The notes under the pieces were generated by a model. The model did not search any database. It was given only the letters and a program-made list of their open reading frames with translations, and was not told where the DNA came from. The position numbers were made by a program, and so were the translations under genes. From DATAEK01 sp036258055 (GTDB lineage: Bacteria; Acidobacteriota; Vicinamibacteria; Vicinamibacterales; 2-12-FULL-66-21): a DNA stretch of 14,407 bases. Location of the stretch: positions 1 to 14,407 of the forward strand of contig DATAEK010000337.1 of the NCBI GenBank assembly GCA_036258055.1, written 5' to 3'. Shown in pieces: positions 1 to 7,174 of this stretch (positions are counted from its first letter, which is position 1; each line of letters opens with the position of its first letter).

Positions 1-135
1 TACACCTCGTCGTCTCTGCAGCGTCACATGCGCGATGCCGAGGCGATCACGCATCACTTCACCGTCGCGCCGCACGTCTGGGAGGACGCGGGACGCGTCT
101 TCATGGGCCGCAGCCCCATCGCCCCGATCTTCTAG
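1..135 (+). CDS. Acyl-CoA dehydrogenase-family flavoprotein, C-terminal fragment
   Basis: This is the last 44 codons of a gene that begins before the window; frame 1 is open from base 1 to the TAG at 133-135. The visible peptide has the pattern SLQRHMRDAEAITHHF, then WEDAGRVFMG and a short PIAPIF end. That pattern is typical of the C-terminal helical domain of acyl-CoA dehydrogenases of the flavin-dependent monooxygenase branch (HsaA/DszC-like, Acyl-CoA_dh_2). Those proteins carry an R-x-x-R-D motif followed by a Q/H-H pair and close with a G-R-x-x-x-G segment. Such enzymes use reduced flavin to hydroxylate a substrate or oxidise acyl-CoA, but the substrate cannot be told from this fragment. 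The next gene follows 156 bp later on the same strand with its own ribosome binding site. Family assignment is fairly secure; exact function is not. Confidence 0.6.
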   Translation, partial: YTSSSLQRHMRDAEAITHHFTVAPHVWEDAGRVFMGRSPIAPIF

Positions 136-251
136 AGCGGATTCCGCGAGCGCCTGATATCCGCGGGGCCGCCGAGGCCGAGCACAACCGCGTCAACGCC
201 CTGCCAGGGGATGTCGAGAACCCGCCGTCGGCTCCGACCTACGTACGAACA

Positions 252-269
252 CCGGGCAAGAACGCCCGG
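252..269 (+). repeat. Small 6-bp inverted repeat in the leader of the VOC gene
   Basis: CCGGGC (252-257) and GCCCGG (264-269) are perfect inverted arms around a 6-nt loop, 8 nt before the AAAGGA ribosome binding site of the gene at 292. It could fold in RNA. There is no U-run after it, so it is not a classical terminator. A 6-bp GC-rich stem can occur by chance in this genome. Confidence 0.3.
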
Positions 270-291
270 CGAGATTCAAAGGATACGAACG

Positions 292-747
292 ATGCCGAAG
301 ATCACGCCCTTCCTCTGGTTCGACTCTCAAGCCGAGGACGCGATGAACCTGTACACCTCGATCTTCAAGAAATCAAGGGTCATTACGGTCAATCGGGCGC
401 AGGGGAAGGGCATGTCCGTGCAGTTCGAGCTCGAAGGTCAGGAGTTCATGGCGTTGAACGCCGGTCCTCAATACAAGTTCACCGAGGCGGTCTCGTTTTT
501 CGTCGGTTGCGAGACTCAGCAGGAGATCGACGAGCTCTGGACGAAGCTGACGGCGGACGGCGGTGCGCCGAGCCGATGCGGTTGGCTGAAGGACAAGTTC
601 GGGCTGTCGTGGCAGATCATCCCCAACTCACTCGGCCGGATGCTGAGCGACAAGGATCCGGCGAAGGCTGGCCGGACCATGAACGCCATGCTGCAGATGG
701 ACAAACTCGACATGAAACGATTGCAGCAGGCGTACGACGGGGCGTAA
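292..747 (+). CDS. VOC-family protein, PhnB / 3-demethylubiquinone-9 3-methyltransferase-like
   Basis: The 151-aa product belongs to the glyoxalase/VOC fold group annotated as PhnB-like or '3-demethylubiquinone-9 3-methyltransferase' (PF06983). Supporting features in order are PFLWFDSQAEDAMNLYTSIF at residues 6-25, a FELEGQEFMALN strand at 45-56, and CGWLKDKFGLSWQIIPN at 96-112, a hallmark of this family. Length matches the usual 140-160 aa. The ATG at 292 is preferred over an upstream ATG at 211 because AAAGGA (278-283) lies 8 nt before it and homology begins at its second residue. The extra upstream residues are Arg-rich and unlike the family. Despite the family name, most members are not shown to be methyltransferases and their substrates are unknown. 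The gene converges with the next, with 29 bp between stops. Confidence 0.85.
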   Translation: MPKITPFLWFDSQAEDAMNLYTSIFKKSRVITVNRAQGKGMSVQFELEGQEFMALNAGPQYKFTEAVSFFVGCETQQEIDELWTKLTADGGAPSRCGWLKDKFGLSWQIIPNSLGRMLSDKDPAKAGRTMNAMLQMDKLDMKRLQQAYDGA

Positions 748-776
748 CGCCGCGTCGGGAGCGCGTCGGCCCGCGG

Positions 777-1274
777 TTACCGGCGCCGTGGCTTCGCCTT
801 CGTCTTTTTCCGCGCTCGAGGTTTCGGCTTCGCGTGGGCACGCTTCGCCGGTGCCTTTGCCGCCAGCATGTCGGAGAGCTGGTACGCCTCCTGAAGCCAA
901 TCGGTAATGGGCGCCTCCACCTGGTCCCGGTGGGTGATGTGGACGACGTGGACGACTTTGGTTTTGGATGACTGATTGACGCGCCGCATCTGGGGCGCCT
1001 TCACGGCGCGGCCGAGGAACATGGACACTTCGAGGAACTTCTTCTTCGGGCGCACGAAGAAGTAGCAGGACTTGCGCGAGAACATGATCGAGTTGTGCGA
1101 GGCGTAGATCCGCTGATCGCCGAACGCGACAGCCGTCTCGCGCAGCCGTTCCCACGCTTCCTGCAGATCGTCCGACAGATCCCGGGTCAGCGCCGCTTCG
1201 GTCGTCGTCCAGCAGTCGTGGACCTCGCCCTCCTCGACCCACTGCTTGCAGTGGTAGCACTCGCGACCCCGCAT
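777..1274 (-). CDS. DUF5655-like protein with Cys/His N-terminus and basic tail
   Basis: This 165-aa protein has three visible parts. Residues 6-21 hold CYHC followed by HDC (C6, C9, H19, C21), a possible zinc-binding knuckle. Residues 35-135 contain IYASHNSIMFSRKSCYFFVRP (55-75), KKFLEVSMFLG (78-88) and VVHVVHITHRDQVEAPITDWLQEAY (107-131). This resembles DUF5655, a small domain with an endonuclease-like fold whose function is not established. Residues 139-165 are almost entirely Lys, Arg, Ala and Pro, like the tail of histone H1 or a bacterial nucleoid protein. The last part suggests nucleic-acid or polyanion binding; that is inference. The ATG at 1272-1274 has only a weak ribosome binding site. 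The gene is divergent from the pectinesterase gene, 141 bp away. Domain naming rests on remembered pattern, not a search. Confidence 0.65.
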   Translation of the reverse strand: MRGRECYHCKQWVEEGEVHDCWTTTEAALTRDLSDDLQEAWERLRETAVAFGDQRIYASHNSIMFSRKSCYFFVRPKKKFLEVSMFLGRAVKAPQMRRVNQSSKTKVVHVVHITHRDQVEAPITDWLQEAYQLSDMLAAKAPAKRAHAKPKPRARKKTKAKPRRR

Positions 1275-1415
1275 GCTTCATTCTACCGATGAACATCGCG
1301 GCGTTTCCCAGCCGGAACTCCCGCGCAGGCGCCGTTCGATGGCGTCACAAGCTGCCGCAGCTCGGCCCGCCTCGCCGCGGCGGACGACAATGCGATATCG
1401 TCGACAACCGGCTCC

Positions 1416-3149
1416 ATGCGACTACCCTTGCGCCACCTGATCGCGACGCTGATGGTGTCGATCCTGGCAGTATGGACCATCGCGGCGCAGATCCGGCCCG
1501 ACGTCACCATCATCCGATTCCCGGCCCACGAGGCGAGGGACGTCAGCCCTGACACGCCGCTCCGGCTGACGTTCGCGGAGACGCCAATCGCCGGGACGAG
1601 CGGTGAAGTCCGCGTCCACGATGTCGATGAGGGTCAGGTTGTCGATCGATTGGACCTGGCGATTCCGGCGGGGCCAACGCAGCTGCCGCCAGCAACCGCG
1701 ACAAGCAACGCAGGACCCCCGCCGGTCTATCAGCGAACTGGCATCGGCGGCTTCACCGAAGGCTTTCACTTCTATCCGATCCTGGTCCGCGATCGCACGG
1801 TGACAATCACCCTGCACCACGGCGTCTTGAAGTACGGGCGGCGCTACTACGTCGAAATCGATCCCGGCGTCATCAAGGCGAGCGGCTTCACCGGATTCTC
1901 CGGCCCACGGGCGTGGACGTTCCAGACGCGCCGCGCGGCACCAGCCGCGAACGCCACGCGCATCGTGGTCGCTGCGGACGGCTCCGGCGACTTCACGACC
2001 GTTCAGGGCGCCGTGGACTTCGTTCCCGACACGCCAGCCTCGCGCGCCACGATCTTCATTCGTCGGGGCCGCTACGAGGAGATCGTCTACTTCCGGAACA
2101 AGAAGGACATCACCTTCCTGGGCGAGGATCGCGACGCTGTCGTCATCGGCTACGCGAACAACGAGATCTTCAACGGCCCGCCACCAGGCGTCCGGACCAA
2201 CGAACGTCCCGGCACGTTCCCCTACCGTCGCGCGGCATTCATGGCTGACGGCTCGACCGGCATCCACATCGTGAACCTGACCTTGCGCAACTTCACACCG
2301 TTCGGCGGCAGCCAGGCCGAGGCCCTGCTCCTGATGGGCGGACGGAACATCGTCAGCCACGTCAACGCCTACAGTCACCAGGACACGGTGCAGTTCAACG
2401 ACCCGGTCTACATCGCCGACAGCCTGATCGAGGGGGACACCGATTTTCTCTGGGGACGCGGACCGGCGTTCTTCGAACGGACGACGGTGCGCGAGTTGTC
2501 GAATAGTCCGTTCATGTGGGTCCGCAGCACGTCAGCGAGTCACGGATTCGTGTTCGTGGACTGCCGCTTCGAAACACCGGGAAGCACCGAGGCGGGTCCC
2601 GTGCTCGCGCGCAATACCGCTGCTTATCCAGACAGCGAGATCGTGCTCATCGACTCCGCGATCGGCCGCATCAACCCGGAGGCATGGCAGCTTCCCGACG
2701 ATCCCGGACGCGTCCGCTACTGGGAGAGCGGTAGCATCAGCCTGGACACCGGACGGCCCGCTGACGTCAGCGCACGGCATCGCGCATCCTGGCAACTCGA
2801 TCGGACTCGGGATGCGGAGATCATCGCGCAGTATCGGGATCCCGCGTTCGCTCTCGGCGGCTGGACGCCTGAAATGGCGCCAATCGTGCTCTCAGCGCCC
2901 GACCATACTGCCGTCTCGAGCGGAGCGACTATTTCGCTTGCCGTGACAGTCGCCGCAATTCCAGAAGCGACCTACCAGTGGCGTCGCGGCACGACCGTGA
3001 TTGCGGACGATGGACGGGTGACTGGCGCTCGAACACGCGAGCTCTCGATCAAACGCGCTGTCCGTGGTGACGCCGGGCAATACCGCGTCACCGTCTCGAA
3101 TCGGGCGGGTCAGGCCGTCAGTTCGGCGGTCCAGGTCAGCGTCCGGTGA
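1416..3149 (+). CDS. Secreted pectinesterase with flanking Ig-like domains
   Basis: The 577-aa product is an exported pectin methylesterase-family protein (carbohydrate esterase family 8, right-handed beta-helix), expected to remove methyl esters from pectin outside the cell. Residues 1-25 form a signal peptide (basic start, hydrophobic LIATLMVSILAVW, AAQ end). Residues 28-172 look like a bacterial Ig-like (SbsA/Big-type) domain. The catalytic domain spans about 182-488: VVAADGSGDFTTVQGAVD at 184-201, Q300 in GGSQAEALLL, Q322-D323 in SHQDT (acid/base), D343 in DTDFLWG (nucleophile) and a candidate substrate arginine R399 in VLARN. Residues 489-577 form an Ig domain with Y520/W522 and the D552-A-G-Q-Y556 pattern but no cysteines. 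All key residues seem present. The stop overlaps the start of the ligase gene, so the two are probably cotranscribed. The ribosome binding site is weak. Confidence 0.88.
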   Translation: MRLPLRHLIATLMVSILAVWTIAAQIRPDVTIIRFPAHEARDVSPDTPLRLTFAETPIAGTSGEVRVHDVDEGQVVDRLDLAIPAGPTQLPPATATSNAGPPPVYQRTGIGGFTEGFHFYPILVRDRTVTITLHHGVLKYGRRYYVEIDPGVIKASGFTGFSGPRAWTFQTRRAAPAANATRIVVAADGSGDFTTVQGAVDFVPDTPASRATIFIRRGRYEEIVYFRNKKDITFLGEDRDAVVIGYANNEIFNGPPPGVRTNERPGTFPYRRAAFMADGSTGIHIVNLTLRNFTPFGGSQAEALLLMGGRNIVSHVNAYSHQDTVQFNDPVYIADSLIEGDTDFLWGRGPAFFERTTVRELSNSPFMWVRSTSASHGFVFVDCRFETPGSTEAGPVLARNTAAYPDSEIVLIDSAIGRINPEAWQLPDDPGRVRYWESGSISLDTGRPADVSARHRASWQLDRTRDAEIIAQYRDPAFALGGWTPEMAPIVLSAPDHTAVSSGATISLAVTVAAIPEATYQWRRGTTVIADDGRVTGARTRELSIKRAVRGDAGQYRVTVSNRAGQAVSSAVQVSVR

Positions 3150-4126
3150 AAGCGATGCCGGGCAGAGTCCAGCATTCGCTCCCCCGGTTTCTCGAGCCCA
3201 TGACCGCACGTCTGGTCCAGAAGCTCCCCGAGGGCGCCGACTGGATCTACGAGGTCAAGCTCGATGGCTATCGAGCGCTGCTCAGGAAGCGCGATGCCGA
3301 GGTCACACTGCGATCGCGGAACGATCGCGATCTGTCAGCGGCGTACCCGCGGGTCATCGCAGCGGGACGGAAGCTGCTGGCGCGGACGGTTCTGCTCGAT
3401 GGAGAAATCGTTGCCGTGAATCGCGACGGAGTGCCGTCATTCCAGGCGCTGCAGCATCGTGGCGCTCATCCCGATCACACGATCGTCTACTACGCGTTCG
3501 ACGTCCTGCATGTAGACGGCGAGAACCTCACAGGGCTTCCCCTCCACGAGCGGAGGGAGTGCCTGCCGGACGTCATCGGAGAATCGGGTCTCCTGATTTC
3601 GGAGACGCTCTCCGGAACAGCGGCGCAGGTCACCGACGCGGTCAGAGCGCTCGGCCTCGAGGGCATCATCGCGAAGCGGAAGAATTCCCGATACGAGCCC
3701 GGGCTGCGGAGCGGCGCCTGGTGCAAGGTGAAGCTCGAACGTCAACAGGAGTTCGTGGTCGGCGGCTACCGCCCGGGGCCGTTCGGGATCGACGCGCTGA
3801 TCGTCGGCTATCACGAGGACGACGGGCTGCGCTTTGCTGCGAAGGTACGCGCCGGCTTCACGCCGCATCTCAGGCGAGAGGTCTTCGAACGCATCAAGCG
3901 GCTTCACGTCGCGAGATGTCCGTTCGTCGATCTGCCCAGCGGCGAGACCGTCCACTGGGGCGGCGGCGTCACACCGGATCAGATGCGCGAGATGCAGTGG
4001 GTTACGCCGAACGTTGTCGCGCAGATCCGCTTCGTGGAGTGGACGGCCGACGGACACCTCCGTCACTCGGCGTTCGTCGGTCTGCGCGAGGACAAACCTG
4101 CGCGTCAGGTGCGGCGCGAACGCTGA
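3146..4126 (+). CDS. Stand-alone ATP-dependent DNA ligase, LigD ligase-domain type
   Basis: The 326-aa protein matches the ligase domain of bacterial LigD, which seals DNA nicks using ATP in non-homologous end joining. The F-L-E-P-M entry motif is at 15-19. Adenylation motif I is EVKLDGYR with nucleophile Lys38, LDGE is at 84-87, AFDVL at 117-121, EGIIAKRK at 172-179 (motif IV) and WCKVK at 192-196 (motif V). The OB-fold ends with LRHSAFVGLREDK at 305-317, a LigD signature. The polymerase and phosphoesterase domains of full-length LigD are absent and no Ku gene is in view. The GTG at 3146 overlaps the previous stop (GTGA). An ATG at 3155, preceded by GGTGA at 3145-3149, is an equally plausible start. 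The gene converges with the HAF gene, 90 bp apart. Confidence 0.9.
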   Translation: MKAMPGRVQHSLPRFLEPMTARLVQKLPEGADWIYEVKLDGYRALLRKRDAEVTLRSRNDRDLSAAYPRVIAAGRKLLARTVLLDGEIVAVNRDGVPSFQALQHRGAHPDHTIVYYAFDVLHVDGENLTGLPLHERRECLPDVIGESGLLISETLSGTAAQVTDAVRALGLEGIIAKRKNSRYEPGLRSGAWCKVKLERQQEFVVGGYRPGPFGIDALIVGYHEDDGLRFAAKVRAGFTPHLRREVFERIKRLHVARCPFVDLPSGETVHWGGGVTPDQMREMQWVTPNVVAQIRFVEWTADGHLRHSAFVGLREDKPARQVRRER

Positions 4127-4146
4127 TTGCTACGGCTCATCGTCGG

Positions 4147-4207
4147 CCTCAACAGAAGACCAGGAGGATCTTTTCTTGGTTCCTGCTCTCCTGAACTCCT
4201 GTTGAGG
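4147..4207. repeat. 61-bp palindromic intergenic element between convergent genes
   Basis: CCTCAACAG (4147-4155) and CTGTTGAGG (4199-4207) are perfect 9-bp inverted arms. Inside them CAGGAG (4161-4166) pairs with CTCCTG (4188-4193), separated from the outer arms by symmetric 5-nt internal loops. The central loop is 21 nt. It fills most of the 90-bp gap between the stops of the ligase (+) and the HAF gene (-). It could be a two-way transcription terminator, although no clean U-run follows either side, or a copy of a dispersed repeat. The right half shares TCCTGCTCTC and TCCTGTT with bases 6570-6593. Confidence 0.55.
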
Positions 4208-4216
4208 GTGTCTGAT

Positions 4217-5521
4217 CTATCGCCGATCCAATCGTGCCCGCCCGGGTCCAATCGGCCCGACGATCTCTCTCGCGACATCGACCGGAACGCTGAGCGGCGG
4301 CAGATGCCGGCGTCGCGCAACGAGCGGGACCGCGGGCTGAACGGGCGTCGCCACGTACGCCGGCAGCGTGTTGCTCGCGGTGATCGCTCTGCCGGTGAAC
4401 ACCCCGTCGTCGTTGATATCCATCGCATGCGTCAAACGAACCACGCCTGGGGGAAGATCGACGAACTGGTTCAGATCGGCCATGACGCCGTCCTGCCACA
4501 GGAAGGCCCGGCAATCGGTGACCGCCGCGGTGCACGACAGGCCCACGACCTGCCGGCGGTTGTTGATGCCGAACGCTTCGCTGAATCCGTGACCGTCGAG
4601 GAAGCCAAGGCCCTGGAAGCCCTTGTCCTTGCTCCAGATGAACGCCTCGGTGATCACGTCGCCGACGTGATTGCCGAAGCCCGCGACGTCGCCGTGCTCG
4701 TTGATGGCGGTCGGCGTGTTGAATTCCTTCCCGCCGAAGTTTGGAATCTCCGTCACCACGCCGCCGTCCCAGACCACGGCGTGCGCCGCGGTCGCGCCTC
4801 CGATCGCGTCGTCACAGGTGCCGGAAATACCCGTCACTTGCCCCTTGTCGTTGATGGCCGTCGCCGCGCTCGAGGTGTCACCCGGCAGGAGGGGCAGCTC
4901 GTCGATCTGATTGCCGTTCGGACCCCAGATGACCGCGCGGAACTGGAAGATCTGCGGCGGCGTACACGTCGTGTCACGGACCGTGTTCTCGGCCCACCCG
5001 ACGATCTGACCGTGATTGTTCGCGCCGGCGGCGAAGCCGTGCGTGCCGCCGAGCGTGGGCAGCCGGCGCATGACGCCGTTCTCCCAGACGAACCCCAGGC
5101 ATTTGTAGCCCGTGCTGGTCGCCGGCGGGAAGAACGCGGAGCAGCTCCAGTTCTCGCCCCACGGATCGGGGGCGTCGGTCTGCGAAATGCCGACGATCAC
5201 ACCACGCGTGTTCTTGACCGGCCAGACGACGCTGCTGTTCTTGGGCTTGTTGGCGCTTCCGAACGTGCCGAGATCGATCAACCCGTCGGCCGACCAGATC
5301 ACCGCGTGGCGATACTGGTTCTCCGCCAGATTGGAGTAACCGGCGACGAGACCGCTGTTGTTGATGCTGTTTCCGCGGCTGGTCGTTCCGCCGAGTAGCG
5401 GCAGGAGGCTGACGACGTAGGCCGCGTCGCCGGCCGCACGAAGCGTCGCGGGCCGGCTTCCAACGATCGCCGCGACGGCCACGGCTGCGGCGGCGATAAC
5501 AGGCGCGATCGAACGTCTCAT
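4217..5521 (-). CDS. Secreted HAF-repeat protein
   Basis: The 434-aa product starts with a signal peptide (MRRSIAPVIAAAAVAVAAIV, cleavage near residue 30) followed by about six copies of a 35-50 residue repeat. Each repeat runs H/R-A-V/F-I/L-W, a short turn, a L-G-G or similar turn, and a-I-N-x-x-G-x-V-x-G. Copies begin near residues 72, 143, 195, 247, 292 and 338. This is the HAF repeat of extracellular proteins, thought to form propeller-like beta structures. The function is unknown and no enzyme motif is seen. Six cysteines (127, 141, 186, 236, 330, 337) could form disulfides after export. The last 40 or so residues are basic and Pro-rich and do not resemble a repeat. The start is well supported: AAGGAGG (complement of 5528-5534) lies 6 nt before ATG. 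The gene is divergent from the SDR gene, 243 bp away. Confidence 0.88.
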   Translation of the reverse strand: MRRSIAPVIAAAAVAVAAIVGSRPATLRAAGDAAYVVSLLPLLGGTTSRGNSINNSGLVAGYSNLAENQYRHAVIWSADGLIDLGTFGSANKPKNSSVVWPVKNTRGVIVGISQTDAPDPWGENWSCSAFFPPATSTGYKCLGFVWENGVMRRLPTLGGTHGFAAGANNHGQIVGWAENTVRDTTCTPPQIFQFRAVIWGPNGNQIDELPLLPGDTSSAATAINDKGQVTGISGTCDDAIGGATAAHAVVWDGGVVTEIPNFGGKEFNTPTAINEHGDVAGFGNHVGDVITEAFIWSKDKGFQGLGFLDGHGFSEAFGINNRRQVVGLSCTAAVTDCRAFLWQDGVMADLNQFVDLPPGVVRLTHAMDINDDGVFTGRAITASNTLPAYVATPVQPAVPLVARRRHLPPLSVPVDVAREIVGPIGPGRARLDRR

Positions 5522-5764
5522 GACAATCCTCCTTCACGCCTGCCTCATTCGGCTGACGTAGCGCTGATTGTCGACACGCCGATTCCTTCCAGCTATCACA
5601 GGTTTTCGACTGGCCGACCCGTGCGTCGAACGGCGCGGCCGTCGGTCGCGTAGGGAACTAGCGACACGACACTAAGGAGCGAAAGGATCTGACAGCAGCG
5701 CACCATCGGCTGCCGGGACAATTGCAGCCTCGTCCATTCGCGGAGCTCAACACGGGATACACAC
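5522..5764. promoter_or_regulatory. Divergent intergenic region, HAF gene / SDR gene
   Basis: This 243-bp gap must hold the promoters for both flanking genes. I see the strong ribosome binding site for the HAF gene (complement of 5528-5534) and a small inverted repeat, GGCTGC (5708-5713) with GCAGCC (5724-5729) around a 10-nt loop. No convincing -35/-10 pair was found by eye on either strand, and no small gene. Confidence 0.35.
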
Positions 5765-6544
5765 ATGCTGCTTCAACATAAGAACGCGGTGATCTACGGA
5801 GCGGGTGGGGCGATCGGTGGCGCGGTCGCGCGCGCCTTCTCGCGCGAAGGTGCGCGAGTTTTTCTGGCGGGACGGACGCTGGCCGGAGTGGCAAATGTCG
5901 CGGCGAAGATTGCCGCCGCCGGCGGGATCGCCGAGGGCGCGCAGGTCGATGCCCTGAACGAGCGCGCGATCGAGGATCACCTCGATGCGGTCGTGAAGAA
6001 AGCCGGACGCATCGACATTTCCTTCAACGCGGTCGGCTCGGAGGAGACGCAGGGAGTCCCGCTGGTCGATCTCTCGCTCGAGGATTTCCTTCTGCCCATT
6101 ACCACGCTGAGTACGACGGTGTTCCTCACCAGCCGGGCCGCGGGCCGCCACATGTCGAGGCAGCGTGCAGGTGTGATCCTGACGATCAACGCGCCAGCCG
6201 GTCATGAGGCGCTGGCGGCGGGTTTTGGACCGGCCTGTGCGTCAGTGCTGGCGATCTCCCGCACACTCGCGGCGGAGCTTGGACCGTGTGGTGTCCGCGT
6301 GCTGTGTCTGCAGCCGAATGCCGTACCGGAATCGGCGGCGTTGCTGCGAGCCGTCGGGCAGCAGGCGGATGGTGCCCATCGGGCCTCTGATGAACACCTG
6401 TCGGCGATCGCCAAAGCCACGCTGCTGGGGCGCCTTCCGACGTTGGAAGAGGTCGCCAACGTCGCGGCCTTCGTCGCATCCGATCGGGCCAGCGGCATGA
6501 CTGGCACGACGGTGAAGATCAACTGCGGCGCGCAGGTCGACTGA
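5765..6544 (+). CDS. SDR-fold oxidoreductase-like protein lacking the classical active site
   Basis: The 259-aa protein has the length and fold markers of a short-chain dehydrogenase/reductase. These are a GAGGAIG dinucleotide-binding loop at residues 12-18, R37 after the second strand (AGRT, suggesting NADP(H)), an N-A-V-G segment at 88-91, and TGTTVKINCG near the C-terminus. The catalytic region differs. Where classical members have Y-x-x-x-K, this has F154-G-P-A-C158, and the catalytic serine position aligns with A143 in INAPAG. The following helix (SVLAISRTLAAELGPCGVRV) is normal, so the alignment is firm. This pattern recurs, from memory, in a subgroup of SDR proteins of soil bacteria and so need not be decay. 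The reaction, if any, is unknown; a binding or regulatory role is possible. The ribosome binding site is weak. Convergent with the GNAT gene, 36 bp between stops. Confidence 0.85.
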   Translation: MLLQHKNAVIYGAGGAIGGAVARAFSREGARVFLAGRTLAGVANVAAKIAAAGGIAEGAQVDALNERAIEDHLDAVVKKAGRIDISFNAVGSEETQGVPLVDLSLEDFLLPITTLSTTVFLTSRAAGRHMSRQRAGVILTINAPAGHEALAAGFGPACASVLAISRTLAAELGPCGVRVLCLQPNAVPESAALLRAVGQQADGAHRASDEHLSAIAKATLLGRLPTLEEVANVAAFVASDRASGMTGTTVKINCGAQVD

Positions 6545-6569
6545 TCGACGGTGTCGTCAACCGTTGAAG

Positions 6570-6593
6570 TCCTGCTCTCTCTATCTTCCTGTT
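6570..6593. repeat. TCCTG-rich motif shared with the 4147-4207 element
   Basis: TCCTGCTCTC (6570-6579) and TCCTGTT (6587-6593), 7 nt apart, repeat the same two blocks found at 4181-4190 and 4197-4203, where they are 6 nt apart. Like that copy it lies where two genes converge (SDR and GNAT). Here it runs into the last codons of the GNAT gene, and the left arm of the longer element is missing. It may be a decayed half-copy; chance similarity of pyrimidine-rich DNA is possible. Confidence 0.35.
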
Positions 6594-7135
6594 ACGGGGT
6601 CTTCGTCGATGGCCAGCGTCACATCATCGAGAAACCGATGCATCACGTAAGCATCGACGAGTCCCCGCTCACGATGCCGGTACGCTTTCGGTAGAGTGCC
6701 AACGATCGCGAACCCCAGCTTGCGCCACAGCGCCACGGCGCCGGTGTTCGTGGCGACGACGAAGTTGAACTGCATGGCGAGGTAGCCGGCCCGCTTCGCT
6801 TCCTGCAGGCAGTGCCGCCCGAGCGCTTCGCCGATGCCTTGGCCCTGCGCGCGCGGGTCGACCATGAACGACGCGTTGGCGACATGCGATCCGAGGTCGC
6901 GCCGGTTGGGGATCAGCTTGGACACCCCGACAATGCGCCCGTCGTCTTCTGCGACCCACGACACGATCCCCGGTCCGAGAAAGTACGCGCGTGCGTCCTC
7001 TTCGCTGGTATCGGACGCGAATGCGTAGGTGGTTTCGGTGGCGACGACGGCCTGGAAGATCCTCCACATGCCGGGCCAGTCGGATTCCTGAGCGGGTCTG
7101 ATCTGCATCGTCCGGAAGGCGGGGTCGGCCTGCAT
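6581..7135 (-). CDS. GNAT-family N-acetyltransferase
   Basis: The 184-aa product is a GCN5-related acetyltransferase, which moves an acetyl group from acetyl-CoA to an amine. Evidence in order is IRPAQESDWPGMWRIF (12-27), the usual opening strand-helix of the family, then the strand WVAEDDGRIVGVSKL (60-74). The acetyl-CoA pyrophosphate-binding motif A is RAQGQGIGEAL (95-105). The block N130-T-G-A-V-A-L-W-R-K-L-G-F follows, and then DAYVMHRF at 161-168. Length is normal. The acceptor cannot be predicted. The start is uncertain: the ATG at 7135 has no clear ribosome binding site, and a second ATG at 7108 would begin directly at MQIRPA, where family similarity starts. It is followed upstream by the haloperoxidase gene on the same strand, 39 bp away, so the two may be cotranscribed. 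Confidence 0.88.
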   Translation of the reverse strand: MQADPAFRTMQIRPAQESDWPGMWRIFQAVVATETTYAFASDTSEEDARAYFLGPGIVSWVAEDDGRIVGVSKLIPNRRDLGSHVANASFMVDPRAQGQGIGEALGRHCLQEAKRAGYLAMQFNFVVATNTGAVALWRKLGFAIVGTLPKAYRHRERGLVDAYVMHRFLDDVTLAIDEDPVTGR

Positions 7136-7174
7136 TATTGTCGCAGGCCGAGCCCCCGATCCGTCAACGATCGG

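Noticed and set aside
211..291. 27-residue N-terminal extension of the VOC protein
   Set aside because: It is Arg-rich, lacks family similarity, and a good ribosome site precedes the ATG at 292.
1422..2378. 318-aa minus-strand open frame inside the pectinesterase gene
   Set aside because: It is fully antisense to the signal peptide and catalytic domain of the esterase and shows no recognisable motif.
4127..5398. 423-aa plus-strand open frame opposite the HAF gene
   Set aside because: It is the antisense shadow of a clear repeat protein with signal peptide and strong ribosome site. Its translation is Arg/Asp/Val-rich with no domain pattern, as expected for antisense frames in GC-rich genes.
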